A stretch of 64,000 nucleotides of DNA, taken from Rheinheimera mesophila. Its GTDB lineage: Bacteria > Pseudomonadota > Gammaproteobacteria > Enterobacterales > Alteromonadaceae. Both the position numbers and the translations under genes were made by a program. Within the stretch, counting starts at the first letter, position 1, and every line of letters starts with the position of its first letter. Where the stretch lies: contig NZ_LAVS01000007.1 of assembly GCF_000986865.1 (NCBI RefSeq), forward strand, positions 53,877 through 117,876, in the 5' to 3' direction. The notes below the pieces were generated by a model. That model was not told the origin of the DNA and did no database searches. It saw only the letters and a list, made by a program, of their open reading frames with translations. Below, piece by piece: positions 51,429-59,545 of this stretch.

Positions 51429-53702
51429 TTAATTATTTAGTAAATATGGGCGTCTATAACCAAAAATACCGTTCGACAACATGTCGCTGACCGAGAAGCC
51501 AGCGCCTTCACCAAAACCTTTTAAGACAAATTGTACGGCGATCCCGTTATCAAAAGTTGGAGGTTGTGATAAATCATTCAGTGCCAATTCAAGGTTGGTA
51601 TTGATTTGGCGCTTGGCAACCATACGTATTGCCCAACAACAGGACTCATATTGCAAACCAAAGTTAGCTTCTATCATATGATGCTTGTTGATGTCACGAT
51701 AATAACTGGCAATCAATTTCCATTTATCATCGATAGGTGTGGTGCCAAGAAAACCAACCTGAGCAATTTCGTAGTCTGAGACCTCACGACTGTAACGGTG
51801 GTTCAACTGGATCAAACTTTTATCGTCAGCCACATAATCCAATGTAACGTTACTTTTCACCATACGCTCATTACTGGAATCATACTGCAATGCCGTATTG
51901 AGGTACCAGCCTTTGCTCCAGTTCCACAGTAGTTCAGAAGCAAGCACTGAGTCCGTAGACTGTTCTTTGTCCAGTAAGGAATTGTCTATCGGCTTAGGAT
52001 CATCCAGAAATACGATCTGACCTAAACTGAAACGGAAGAGCTCGGTATCTTCTGAGTCATAAAGCCGGGTTGTCCAGCCCACTGTCAGTTGGTTGGTATC
52101 TGCAATCCGGTCTAAACCTGAATACCTGTTTTCACGGAACAAACCGTAATAATCGTCTTGCAGCCTGGCGGTATCATAAAGTCCGATATCAGATTGGTCG
52201 CGATAAGGAATGTAAAGATACTGCACCTGTGGTTCAAGGGTTTGCAGAGAGCCTGAGTCTTCCCAGGCCAATTCTCTCTCCATATTCAGTTTGGCGTTAA
52301 TCTGCACTTTGGGCACAGTTCTGCTTGTTTCTTCTTGCACCAGCAGGGTGGTTTGATCGGTATTTTGTTGATAACGGGTATGTAACAGGCTGGTTTCGGC
52401 GACCAGCTCCATGGCCGGAGTAATCAAAGGCCAGCGGATACTGGGTTCGAGGTGCAAGCGGTCGGCATCGTTAATGATGGCTGCGTCATTGCGAAAATGA
52501 GCATACTGACTGTGCCAGTTGAATTCAAAACCTGCGGCTAAATCCAAAGGGGTAGCGGAGCTGAGGTCAACCTGCGGCAAAGCTGCATAAGAAGGGGAAT
52601 AATTGCCGAGGATCTCAAAACCCTGCAGACGAATTTCCGAGTTCAGGTAATCACCGAAATAATTCAGACTGGCCTGACGATACAGTTGTGTGTCACTCTG
52701 ATTACTGTAGTCTGAGCCCAGTTCGGACAAATAGGCATCATCACTGACATCGGTAAAATCAACACTGGCACGCCAGCGATCCGACAGATCGCCGGTGTGG
52801 CTGAAATGGGTGAGATAACGACTGCCAAAGTCTGACGGTTTATCGTTGTCATTAGGTAACACTTCCAGTTGCAGTTGCCCGGCATGGTCCTCTGTCAGGT
52901 AGCGAAACTCGGTATTGAGCTGTGCGCCTCTTTTACTCATCAAACGTGGACTGATGGTCGCATCGTAATTTTCTGCCAGATTGAGGTAATAAGGGGTTTC
53001 AATATCCAGTCCTAACCTTTGTGAACTGCCAATTTTTGGAAACAATAAACCACTTTTGCGCTTATCACTGACAGGGAAGGTCATATAAGGCAAATAGAAC
53101 ACCGGAACATCCTGAATTTTGATCACCGAATGCCAGGCTTCGCCCCATCCATCATCTGCATTAATATCTATTTTATCTGCATGCAAAGCCCAACTGCTGT
53201 CGTTTTCAGGGCACGTAGTGAAACTGGCCTCTGACAGATTAATCTGTTGCTTTACTGCACTCATTTCTTTGGCATAACCGCGTCCAGACTGACTGACCAA
53301 CTGATAATCAGCATCGCTTAATATGGCCTTGTCTTCTTTTAGCTGCGCACTGAACTGACTGCTACTGACTCTCAAACCTGGGCTGTAATACTGGATCCCG
53401 CCTGTGGCAACTAAGGTTTGTTCTTTTTGACTGAGCTGTGCATTGGCCGCGTTGAGCATGGTATTGCGGTAAAGAATTTCTATATTACCGTCAAATAATG
53501 CCGTCTGGTCCTGCATCATCTTGATCCGATCAGACAGAATTTGCAGTCTGCTGTCTTTCGCTGACAGGGTAGCTAACTTCGCTGGCATTTCAATTGGGGT
53601 GTAACATTGCTCAATAGGTTGAGGCGTTTGCTCCTCTGCATGGGTGAGATAGGGGAGACCAAGAGCCATGATAATGAGGCGATAGATCAGAGAATGAGTC
53701 AT
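51429..53702 (-). CDS. lptD: LPS-assembly outer-membrane protein LptD
   Basis: LptD forms with LptE the outer-membrane translocon that inserts LPS. The 757 residues include a signal peptide (about 1-22), a periplasmic beta-jellyroll/OstA domain (about 50-170) and a C-terminal beta barrel. Cysteines sit at Cys33, about Cys165, and an adjacent CC pair near residues 688-689, the same pattern as the E. coli disulfides that control LptD maturation. First gene of the minus-strand operon; divergent from amgK with a 130-bp spacer. Confidence 0.97.
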   Translation of the reverse strand: MTHSLIYRLIIMALGLPYLTHAEEQTPQPIEQCYTPIEMPAKLATLSAKDSRLQILSDRIKMMQDQTALFDGNIEILYRNTMLNAANAQLSQKEQTLVATGGIQYYSPGLRVSSSQFSAQLKEDKAILSDADYQLVSQSGRGYAKEMSAVKQQINLSEASFTTCPENDSSWALHADKIDINADDGWGEAWHSVIKIQDVPVFYLPYMTFPVSDKRKSGLLFPKIGSSQRLGLDIETPYYLNLAENYDATISPRLMSKRGAQLNTEFRYLTEDHAGQLQLEVLPNDNDKPSDFGSRYLTHFSHTGDLSDRWRASVDFTDVSDDAYLSELGSDYSNQSDTQLYRQASLNYFGDYLNSEIRLQGFEILGNYSPSYAALPQVDLSSATPLDLAAGFEFNWHSQYAHFRNDAAIINDADRLHLEPSIRWPLITPAMELVAETSLLHTRYQQNTDQTTLLVQEETSRTVPKVQINAKLNMERELAWEDSGSLQTLEPQVQYLYIPYRDQSDIGLYDTARLQDDYYGLFRENRYSGLDRIADTNQLTVGWTTRLYDSEDTELFRFSLGQIVFLDDPKPIDNSLLDKEQSTDSVLASELLWNWSKGWYLNTALQYDSSNERMVKSNVTLDYVADDKSLIQLNHRYSREVSDYEIAQVGFLGTTPIDDKWKLIASYYRDINKHHMIEANFGLQYESCCWAIRMVAKRQINTNLELALNDLSQPPTFDNGIAVQFVLKGFGEGAGFSVSDMLSNGIFGYRRPYLLNN

Positions 53703-53832
53703 GCAACCTACTTAGTACAATTACCTGAAACAGGTGAAAACGACCGGAACACCGAGCGGGCTATAATAAATCAATTTTCCGGATCCTGCTAATCCGTTAT
53801 AGTGCTGGCTTTGACCCGATGGAGAGAGCAAA

Positions 53833-54834
53833 GTGCCAGAGCGAATGCAGTTCATTCAAAGTTTTTTAGCAGCGTGTTTTCCTGGCGAAACAATTCAGTT
53901 GGATCCGATCACTGGTGACGCCAGTTTTCGACGCTATTTCCGCTTTTTCAGGGGCAATCAAAGTTATATTCTGATGGACGCTCCCACACCAACAGAGGAT
54001 TGTGGTCGTTTTGTGGCAACACAACAGGCCTTTGCCACAGCGGGATTGCAGGTTCCACAGATCATTGCGCAAGACATCCAGCATGGGTTGTTACTACTGA
54101 GCGATTTGGGCGACACATTGTTATTGTCCAGATTGACCGAAAACACTGTGACAGCTTTTTACCGTCAGGCCTTGGCGCAACTGAAGCAGGTTCGTACGAT
54201 CAGTGCAACCAGTGCCGGAGCTTTACCTGTCTTTGATCGGGAATTTCTGCTGCGTGAGATGCAGATTTTCATCGATTGGTTCGTACTACAACACCTGCAG
54301 TTATCATTGAATGAACAAGAGCATAGTATGCTGCAGCACTATTTTCTGTTGCTGGCAGACTCTGCATTGCAGCAACCTCAGGCGGGGATGCACAGGGATT
54401 ATCATTGCCGCAATCTGATGTTGCAACCTGATGGCCGTCTCGCCGTGATAGATTTTCAGGATGTGGTGACAGGCCCAGTCAGTTATGACGCAGTGTCGTT
54501 ATTAAAAGACTGTTACATCAAATGGCCGGCTGAGCTGGTGCACAGTTTATGTCAGGAGTTTTATCAGGAGCTGCATGAGCAGGCCGAGATCCCAGCCGAC
54601 GTCAGCCCGCAGCAGTTTCAGCAGTGGTTTGATTGGATGGGGCTACAGCGCCATATTAAAGTCTGTGGAATTTTTTGCCGCTTATACCATCGTGATGGAA
54701 AATCAGGTTACCTTGCTGATTTACCTCGGGTCTTCGATTATGTGCTTGAGGTTACTTCACTCTATCCCGAGTTAGAAGTGCTGGATCAGTGGCTCAAAAC
54801 CAAAGTAAAACCAGTGTTGGAGGCCAAAGGCTAA
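53833..54834 (+). CDS. amgK: anomeric MurNAc/GlcNAc kinase AmgK (APH-fold)
   Basis: The 333-residue protein has the aminoglycoside phosphotransferase fold: an N-terminal ATP lobe (GDASFRRYFRF), the catalytic loop MHRDYHCRNLML (HxDxxxxN) and the metal motif VIDFQDVV. Next to a MurU-like nucleotidyltransferase and beside lptD it matches AmgK, which phosphorylates MurNAc at C1 in the peptidoglycan recycling bypass described in Pseudomonas putida. That specific role is by context. The GTG start is supported by GGAGAG 6 bases upstream; an ATG four codons later is an alternative. Confidence 0.8.
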   Translation: MPERMQFIQSFLAACFPGETIQLDPITGDASFRRYFRFFRGNQSYILMDAPTPTEDCGRFVATQQAFATAGLQVPQIIAQDIQHGLLLLSDLGDTLLLSRLTENTVTAFYRQALAQLKQVRTISATSAGALPVFDREFLLREMQIFIDWFVLQHLQLSLNEQEHSMLQHYFLLLADSALQQPQAGMHRDYHCRNLMLQPDGRLAVIDFQDVVTGPVSYDAVSLLKDCYIKWPAELVHSLCQEFYQELHEQAEIPADVSPQQFQQWFDWMGLQRHIKVCGIFCRLYHRDGKSGYLADLPRVFDYVLEVTSLYPELEVLDQWLKTKVKPVLEAKG

Positions 54835-54835
54835 G

Positions 54836-55519
54836 ATGAGAGCAATGATACTGGCTGCCGGCCGTGGCGAGCGCATGCGTCCTCTGACGGATCAGTTACC
54901 CAAACCCTTATTGTCCGTTGCTGGCAAACCCTTGATCCAGTACCACCTTGAGGCGCTATCTGCTGCAGGTATCCGGCAGATAGTGATCAATCATGCCTGG
55001 TTGGGGCACTTGTTACCTGAGTATTTAGGGACAGGTGAGCAATTTGGGGTAAAGATACAGTACTCAGACGAGGGCGCTGAAGGGTTGGAAACAGCAGGGG
55101 GGATTAAAAAAGCCTTGCCCTTGCTGGGCGATGGCCCTTTTGTTGTGGTGAATGGTGATGTGTTCACTGATTATCCTTACCCATCGCTAAAGCACAAACT
55201 GGCCGCGGATTGTCTGGCGCATCTGGTTCTTGTCGCTAACCCGTCACAGCATCCCGATGGCGATTTTGGTATCAGTGAACAGGGGTATGCGTTGGCGGAG
55301 GCCGGACGCTGTTTTACTTTTAGCGGCATTGCGGTATACAGGCCTGAGTTTTTCGAACAGATACCGTCGGGTAAACAAAAGCTGGCTCCTTATTTACGCC
55401 AGGCCATGCAGCAGGGCAAAGTCTCAGCCGAGCTGTATCAGGGCGTCTGGCATGATATTGGCACAGTGCAACGACTGATGGAGTTATCAGCGCAACTGGA
55501 GTCCCGGCATGTGGGGTAA
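54836..55519 (+). CDS. murU: N-acetylmuramate alpha-1-phosphate uridylyltransferase MurU
   Basis: A 227-residue sugar-1-phosphate nucleotidyltransferase. The N-terminal ILAAGRGERMRPLTDQLPKP is the nucleotide-binding signature, VVNGDVFTD carries the metal aspartate, and HDIGTVQRL lies near the C-terminus. Paired with amgK it is expected to convert MurNAc-1-P to UDP-MurNAc, by-passing fosfomycin-sensitive de novo synthesis. It begins one base after the amgK stop and overlaps djlA by 11 bp. Confidence 0.82.
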   Translation: MRAMILAAGRGERMRPLTDQLPKPLLSVAGKPLIQYHLEALSAAGIRQIVINHAWLGHLLPEYLGTGEQFGVKIQYSDEGAEGLETAGGIKKALPLLGDGPFVVVNGDVFTDYPYPSLKHKLAADCLAHLVLVANPSQHPDGDFGISEQGYALAEAGRCFTFSGIAVYRPEFFEQIPSGKQKLAPYLRQAMQQGKVSAELYQGVWHDIGTVQRLMELSAQLESRHVG

Positions 55520-56309
55520 AATTCTTGGTGCCTTGTTTGGTATGGCATTGCTAAAAGTTCCTGGCTTGTTGCTCGGACTCTTGATTGGGCATTGGTTCGA
55601 TAAGTCCTATGGAGGTGCTTTTGCCAGCCGGGGTGGTTTTAATGGCTTTTCCCGCGATAAATCTGAAGCTCAGGGCATTTTCCGTTATAACACCTTTGCA
55701 GTGATGGGGCATATTGCCAAATCAAATGGTGTAGTGACTAAATCGCATATTCAGCAAGCTACTGCTTTTATGGAGCAACTTGGCTTAACTGCGGCACAAA
55801 AACAAGAAGCTCAGGCGGCATTTCGGCATGGGAAACAGGCTGATTTTCCTTTAACAGAGCAATTAGCCGAGTTTAAATCTGCGTACAGATCCAGACCGGA
55901 TCTGTTGCTGATGTTTTTGGAGATCCAAATCAGTACGGCTTATGTCGACTTGAATCTCAGTAGCGCAGAACAAAGGATCCTGGCACAAGTCGCTTTCGAA
56001 TTGGGTATTAGTACGGCTCAACTGCAACAGATGATTAGTCGCTACGAGGCCGAAGCCCGTTTTGCCAAAAGCAGCCAGAGCGGTACTACGGATATAGCAA
56101 ATCGCCTGACGGATGCCTATAAAATTTTAGGAGTCCATGCTGACAGTTCTGAGGCGGCCATTAAAAAGGCTTACAAAAAACTGATGGCTCAGCATCACCC
56201 GGACAAGCTGATGTCACAAGGTTTACCACCTGAGTTGATGGATATGGCTAAACAAAAAACGCAGGATATTCAGGCTGCTTATGAGTTGATCCGCAATCAC
56301 CGTGGCTAA
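55509..56309 (+). CDS. djlA: membrane co-chaperone DjlA
   Basis: DjlA is a DnaK co-chaperone anchored in the inner membrane. The 266 residues have a glycine-rich N-terminal transmembrane helix (about 5-30), a TerB-like helical domain (about 55-170) and a C-terminal J domain (about 200-266) with HPD in MAQHHPDKL. It overlaps murU by 11 bp, so the amgK-murU-djlA genes form one operon. The 3' end overlaps the convergent DUF486 gene by 4 bp. Confidence 0.95.
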   Translation: MWGKILGALFGMALLKVPGLLLGLLIGHWFDKSYGGAFASRGGFNGFSRDKSEAQGIFRYNTFAVMGHIAKSNGVVTKSHIQQATAFMEQLGLTAAQKQEAQAAFRHGKQADFPLTEQLAEFKSAYRSRPDLLLMFLEIQISTAYVDLNLSSAEQRILAQVAFELGISTAQLQQMISRYEAEARFAKSSQSGTTDIANRLTDAYKILGVHADSSEAAIKKAYKKLMAQHHPDKLMSQGLPPELMDMAKQKTQDIQAAYELIRNHRG

Positions 56310-56650
56310 TCACGGAAAAACATAAAATAGACAGCACCCAGCAGGCACAAACCGGCATAAACATAATTCCATTTAAATGGTTCCTTCATATAAAGCACGG
56401 CAAATGGAATAAACACACTCAAAGTAATGACTTCCTGAAGAATTTTTAGCTGAGCTAAACTTAATACCTGATGGCCTATCCGGTTGGCAGGCACCATCAG
56501 CATGTATTCAAACAGCGCTATTCCCCAGGACACCGCAATAGCGATATACAGAGCTGAGCTTTTAAAATGCTTGAGATGCCCGTACCAGGCGAAGGTCATA
56601 AAAATATTACTGGCGGTCAGTAGTAAAACAGTTTGGAGCAATGGCGACAT
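56306..56650 (-). CDS. DUF486 / DMT-like small membrane protein
   Basis: A 114-residue protein with four predicted transmembrane helices (about 5-22, 30-52, 65-87, 93-111). Family signatures are the segments NIFMTFAWYGHLKH, SWGIALFEYMLMVPANRIG and LKILQEVITLSVFIPFAV. DUF486 proteins belong to the drug/metabolite transporter superfamily; no substrate is known. Confidence 0.9.
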   Translation of the reverse strand: MSPLLQTVLLLTASNIFMTFAWYGHLKHFKSSALYIAIAVSWGIALFEYMLMVPANRIGHQVLSLAQLKILQEVITLSVFIPFAVLYMKEPFKWNYVYAGLCLLGAVYFMFFRD

Positions 56651-56731
56651 AGTCCAGCCTCTGTGGCATAGAGTGAAAGGGCAGTTGATAGCGCCCAGTG
56701 TAATTGTTTTTTATCGAAGACAAAGGAATTT

Positions 56732-57499
56732 TTAGTAGCCCTGATAGTTCAGCCAACCTTGAATTTCTTTGAGGACCCGCTGCTGAGTTTCTGCCTGTGC
56801 CATCAGTCCACTGATTTCACGCTGCCGATAAAGTAGTTTTTGCTGTTGTCGTGCCAGCTGTTTTCTCAATTGCCATTGTGCTGCAACCTGCTGATTGCCT
56901 TGTTCTTGCATCAGGTCTAATGTGGGAACCTGTTGTTTAGCAATAGCGAGGGCCAGGCTGCGGTGCTGATCGGCTTGAGGTAAATAGGCCTCTAGCAAAA
57001 TAAGAGATTGTGGTTCCGGTAGTTTTTTCTCCGCGTATAGCTGACTGACTAAAGCGGCGCTACTGCCCTGAGCAACTACTATAACGGCGTTGTTTTCAGC
57101 TTGCACACTGACCATGGCGGCTGCAATACGTTGTTGTAGCTGCGCTTTATAACCATCGATGGCCGCGATGTCGGTTTCAAAAGGTGCGTCCGGTACCGCA
57201 ATAGACAAGGTATTCCAGCCGTAGTCATTAAATTCTTTACGAAGTAAATTCAGGTATTTAGGACTGGATGCATGCTGTGACCAATCAGGCAGCAACAAGA
57301 TAGTCCCTTTGACTTGTGCAGTGAATGCAGCTCTTTTTAACGCCAGAAAACTTTTATCACCTGCCAGTAATTCGGTAATTTCATCGGCGGGTAGCTGCCA
57401 GCTTAAATCAGACTGGTGCCATTGCTCTAGTGAGGTAGGTTCTGCAGCCAAAACGCCGCCGCTTAGTAACAAGACAATAGCTGAAAGTTTTGATGGCAT
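56732..57499 (-). CDS. DUF3530 family alpha/beta-hydrolase-like exported protein
   Basis: The 255 residues begin with a signal peptide (about 1-19, ending VLAA). The middle contains an alpha/beta-hydrolase-like strand pattern (GTILLLPDWSQHASSP, VIVVAQGSSAALVSQLYAE), where GSS replaces the usual GxSxG elbow; a long Gln-rich helix follows (about 195-250). This resembles DUF3530 proteins. Catalytic activity is uncertain. Confidence 0.72.
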   Translation of the reverse strand: MPSKLSAIVLLLSGGVLAAEPTSLEQWHQSDLSWQLPADEITELLAGDKSFLALKRAAFTAQVKGTILLLPDWSQHASSPKYLNLLRKEFNDYGWNTLSIAVPDAPFETDIAAIDGYKAQLQQRIAAAMVSVQAENNAVIVVAQGSSAALVSQLYAEKKLPEPQSLILLEAYLPQADQHRSLALAIAKQQVPTLDLMQEQGNQQVAAQWQLRKQLARQQQKLLYRQREISGLMAQAETQQRVLKEIQGWLNYQGY

Positions 57500-57589
57500 C
57501 GGATCAACTCAGAAGACTCATAATCTATGACAGGCTATCGGCAGCCAGCAGCCAAACTTTATCAACAAGAATCAATGAAAAAATAGAAT

Positions 57590-57616
57590 AAAAAAACCGC
57601 CTTGCGGCGGTTTTTT
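57590..57616. terminator. terminator downstream of the ompA-like gene
   Basis: AAAAAACCGCC and GGCGGTTTTTT flank TTGC, 14 bp past the stop of the minus-strand ompA-like gene. Confidence 0.92.
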
Positions 57617-57629
57617 CAATCAGCAGAGA

Positions 57630-58694
57630 TTAACGCTCTACTTTTTCTTTGATGGTCGCTGTCACGATAGCTTCGATGCGACGGTTTGCAGCGTGAGCAG
57701 CCGGAGTATTACCTTCGACTTTCGGACGGGTTACACCGTAACCTGTTGCCGTTACACGGCTTGCACTGATACCGTGCTCATTAGTCAGAACCTGAGCTAC
57801 AGCGTCTGCACGACGTTGTGATAATTTCAGGTTGTAAGCCGCAGTACCTACGTTTGAAGCATGACCACCGATTTCAACATCAGTACCAGGGAAACGTTTC
57901 AGGAACGCCGCTAATTCAGCGATTTCTGCTCTGTATTCTGGCTTGATTTCGGCTGAGTCGTTCGCAAACTGAGCTTTCAGCGTGAAGTTCACTTCTTTTT
58001 CAGTGAAGATTGAACAACCTGTGGCGTCGACTTTATCTGTGGCCGGAGTGCCTGGGCACAGATCGTTAGCATCAGGTACACCATCGTTGTCGCTGTCTGC
58101 TACTACAACCACAGGAGCAGCTACAGGCTCAGGAGCTGCAGTTGGCTCTGCTACAACAGGAGCGTCACCAAACAGTACAGACATACCGAACTTGATGTTC
58201 GCGTCAGCAAAACTTTCGCTGATACCCTGGAAACGGTTCATTTCACCAAAAACTGAGAAGTTTTCAGTCAGGTATTTGCGGTAACCAATACCGATATTCA
58301 GAGCTGTTTCATCGTCGATTGCTTCAACATCTAAATGTTTCAGACCACCGACCAGATAAGCTGAGGTACCTGGCAGATTGTATAAAGCGTCAAGACCTAC
58401 ACGCTTGCCAACCAGCTTGTCGTCTGACAGCTGTTGTTTCAGGTGTTGTCTGCTGAATTCAGCACGCAGCGCCCAGGATTCATCCAGGTTGTAACCAACT
58501 TCTAAACCGTAACCATAACCTCTGTCCAGGTAAGACCATTCGGCTGATTCTGTTTTGTCGCCGTCCGGGAAATAATATTCACCAAAAACTGAACCAAAAA
58601 CACGGTCAGTGACTAAAGGTTTTGAACTGTCTGCTAAAGCAGTTGTCGAAAGTAAAGTTGCCATAATGGCGATTGCGCTAGTACTGAGTTTCAT
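57630..58694 (-). CDS. ompA: OmpA family porin/peptidoglycan-binding protein
   Basis: The 354 residues comprise a signal peptide (1-21, TTALA), an eight-strand OmpA-like beta barrel (about 30-180), an Ala/Pro-rich linker, and a thrombospondin type 3-like calcium repeat (DSDNDGVPDANDLCPGTP). A C-terminal OmpA domain (about 240-350) carries the peptidoglycan motifs EIGGHASNVG and LSQRRADAV. Two Cys flank the TSP3/OmpA junction. In many OmpA domains the second motif position reads GHTD; here it is GHAS. Probably a major outer-membrane protein linking the membrane to the wall. Confidence 0.9.
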   Translation of the reverse strand: MKLSTSAIAIMATLLSTTALADSSKPLVTDRVFGSVFGEYYFPDGDKTESAEWSYLDRGYGYGLEVGYNLDESWALRAEFSRQHLKQQLSDDKLVGKRVGLDALYNLPGTSAYLVGGLKHLDVEAIDDETALNIGIGYRKYLTENFSVFGEMNRFQGISESFADANIKFGMSVLFGDAPVVAEPTAAPEPVAAPVVVVADSDNDGVPDANDLCPGTPATDKVDATGCSIFTEKEVNFTLKAQFANDSAEIKPEYRAEIAELAAFLKRFPGTDVEIGGHASNVGTAAYNLKLSQRRADAVAQVLTNEHGISASRVTATGYGVTRPKVEGNTPAAHAANRRIEAIVTATIKEKVER

Positions 58695-58781
58695 CCATAT
58701 CTCCTAAGAGGTAAATTGCGGCGGCTATTCTATTTAACTAAAAAATTTAGTCAAATTTAGCTGCTCGTTATTACTAATTTA

Positions 58782-58801
58782 AGTCAGATATCCATCTGAC
58801 T
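58782..58801 (-). other. 8-bp inverted repeat upstream of the ompA-like gene
   Basis: AGTCAGAT and ATCTGACT flank ATCC about 90 bp before the start codon. It may lie in the 5' UTR as a stabilising hairpin, as known for enteric ompA, or be an operator. Confidence 0.45.
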
Positions 58802-58880
58802 ACTTACCCTGATGCCAAGTTTACCTTATTTAACTGAACCTTAGGTTAACAAAGCAATCAGCTACTACTGTCCTTTTTGA

Positions 58881-59534
58881 CTAAAACGGACAACTAACTT
58901 CAAAATATAGCTCAGATCCTGAAGTTGGATGCCTGAAAGCCAAAGAGCCAGCGTGCAACTGAAGTCGATCGACTGAACTTTTTCCTTGTTCAGTGCCATA
59001 AAACTTGTCCCCGAGGATCGGATGACCAAGCCATAACATATGCACTCTGAGCTGATGGGAGCGCCCTGTTACTGGTGTTAACTCAACTTTGGTTTGATGT
59101 TGGTTTCGTTCCAGCACTTTAAAATACGTGAGTGATGGCTTTCCGGATCTAAAATGCACCATTTGCCTGGGTCTGTTGGGCCAATCACACAACAGAGGTA
59201 ACTCAACGGCTCCGCAGTCTACAGGGACTTGCCCTTCGAGTAACGCAAAATAACGCTTCTGCGTTTGGCGCAATTCAAACTGTTTATTTAAATCACGTTG
59301 GCTCTGAGCATGCATCGCCATGACCACCAGGCCTGAGGTGGCCATATCCAGTCTGTGGACTATCCGTGCTTGTGGCCACACCAGACGCACCCTGTAATCC
59401 AGACTATCTTTGTGCTCTGGCGCTTTACCCGGAACCGTCAGCAGTCCGCTTGGTTTGTTCAGGATCACAATATCATCATCCTGAAAGACAATATCCAGGT
59501 AAGGGTGTGTGGGCGGTCTGTAATCAAGTAACAT
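58881..59534 (-). CDS. rluA: rRNA/tRNA pseudouridine synthase RluA
   Basis: RluA makes pseudouridine 746 in 23S rRNA and 32 in some tRNAs in E. coli. The 217-residue protein has no S4 domain and shows the catalytic motif VHRLDMATSGLVV, the family ILNKPSGLLTVPG segment and TGRSHQLRVHM. A GTG three codons upstream (59543) is an alternative start, 2 bp after the rapA stop. The rapA-rluA order is conserved with E. coli. Confidence 0.94.
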   Translation of the reverse strand: MLLDYRPPTHPYLDIVFQDDDIVILNKPSGLLTVPGKAPEHKDSLDYRVRLVWPQARIVHRLDMATSGLVVMAMHAQSQRDLNKQFELRQTQKRYFALLEGQVPVDCGAVELPLLCDWPNRPRQMVHFRSGKPSLTYFKVLERNQHQTKVELTPVTGRSHQLRVHMLWLGHPILGDKFYGTEQGKSSVDRLQLHAGSLAFRHPTSGSELYFEVSCPF

Positions 59535-59545
59535 TGTATTCACTT

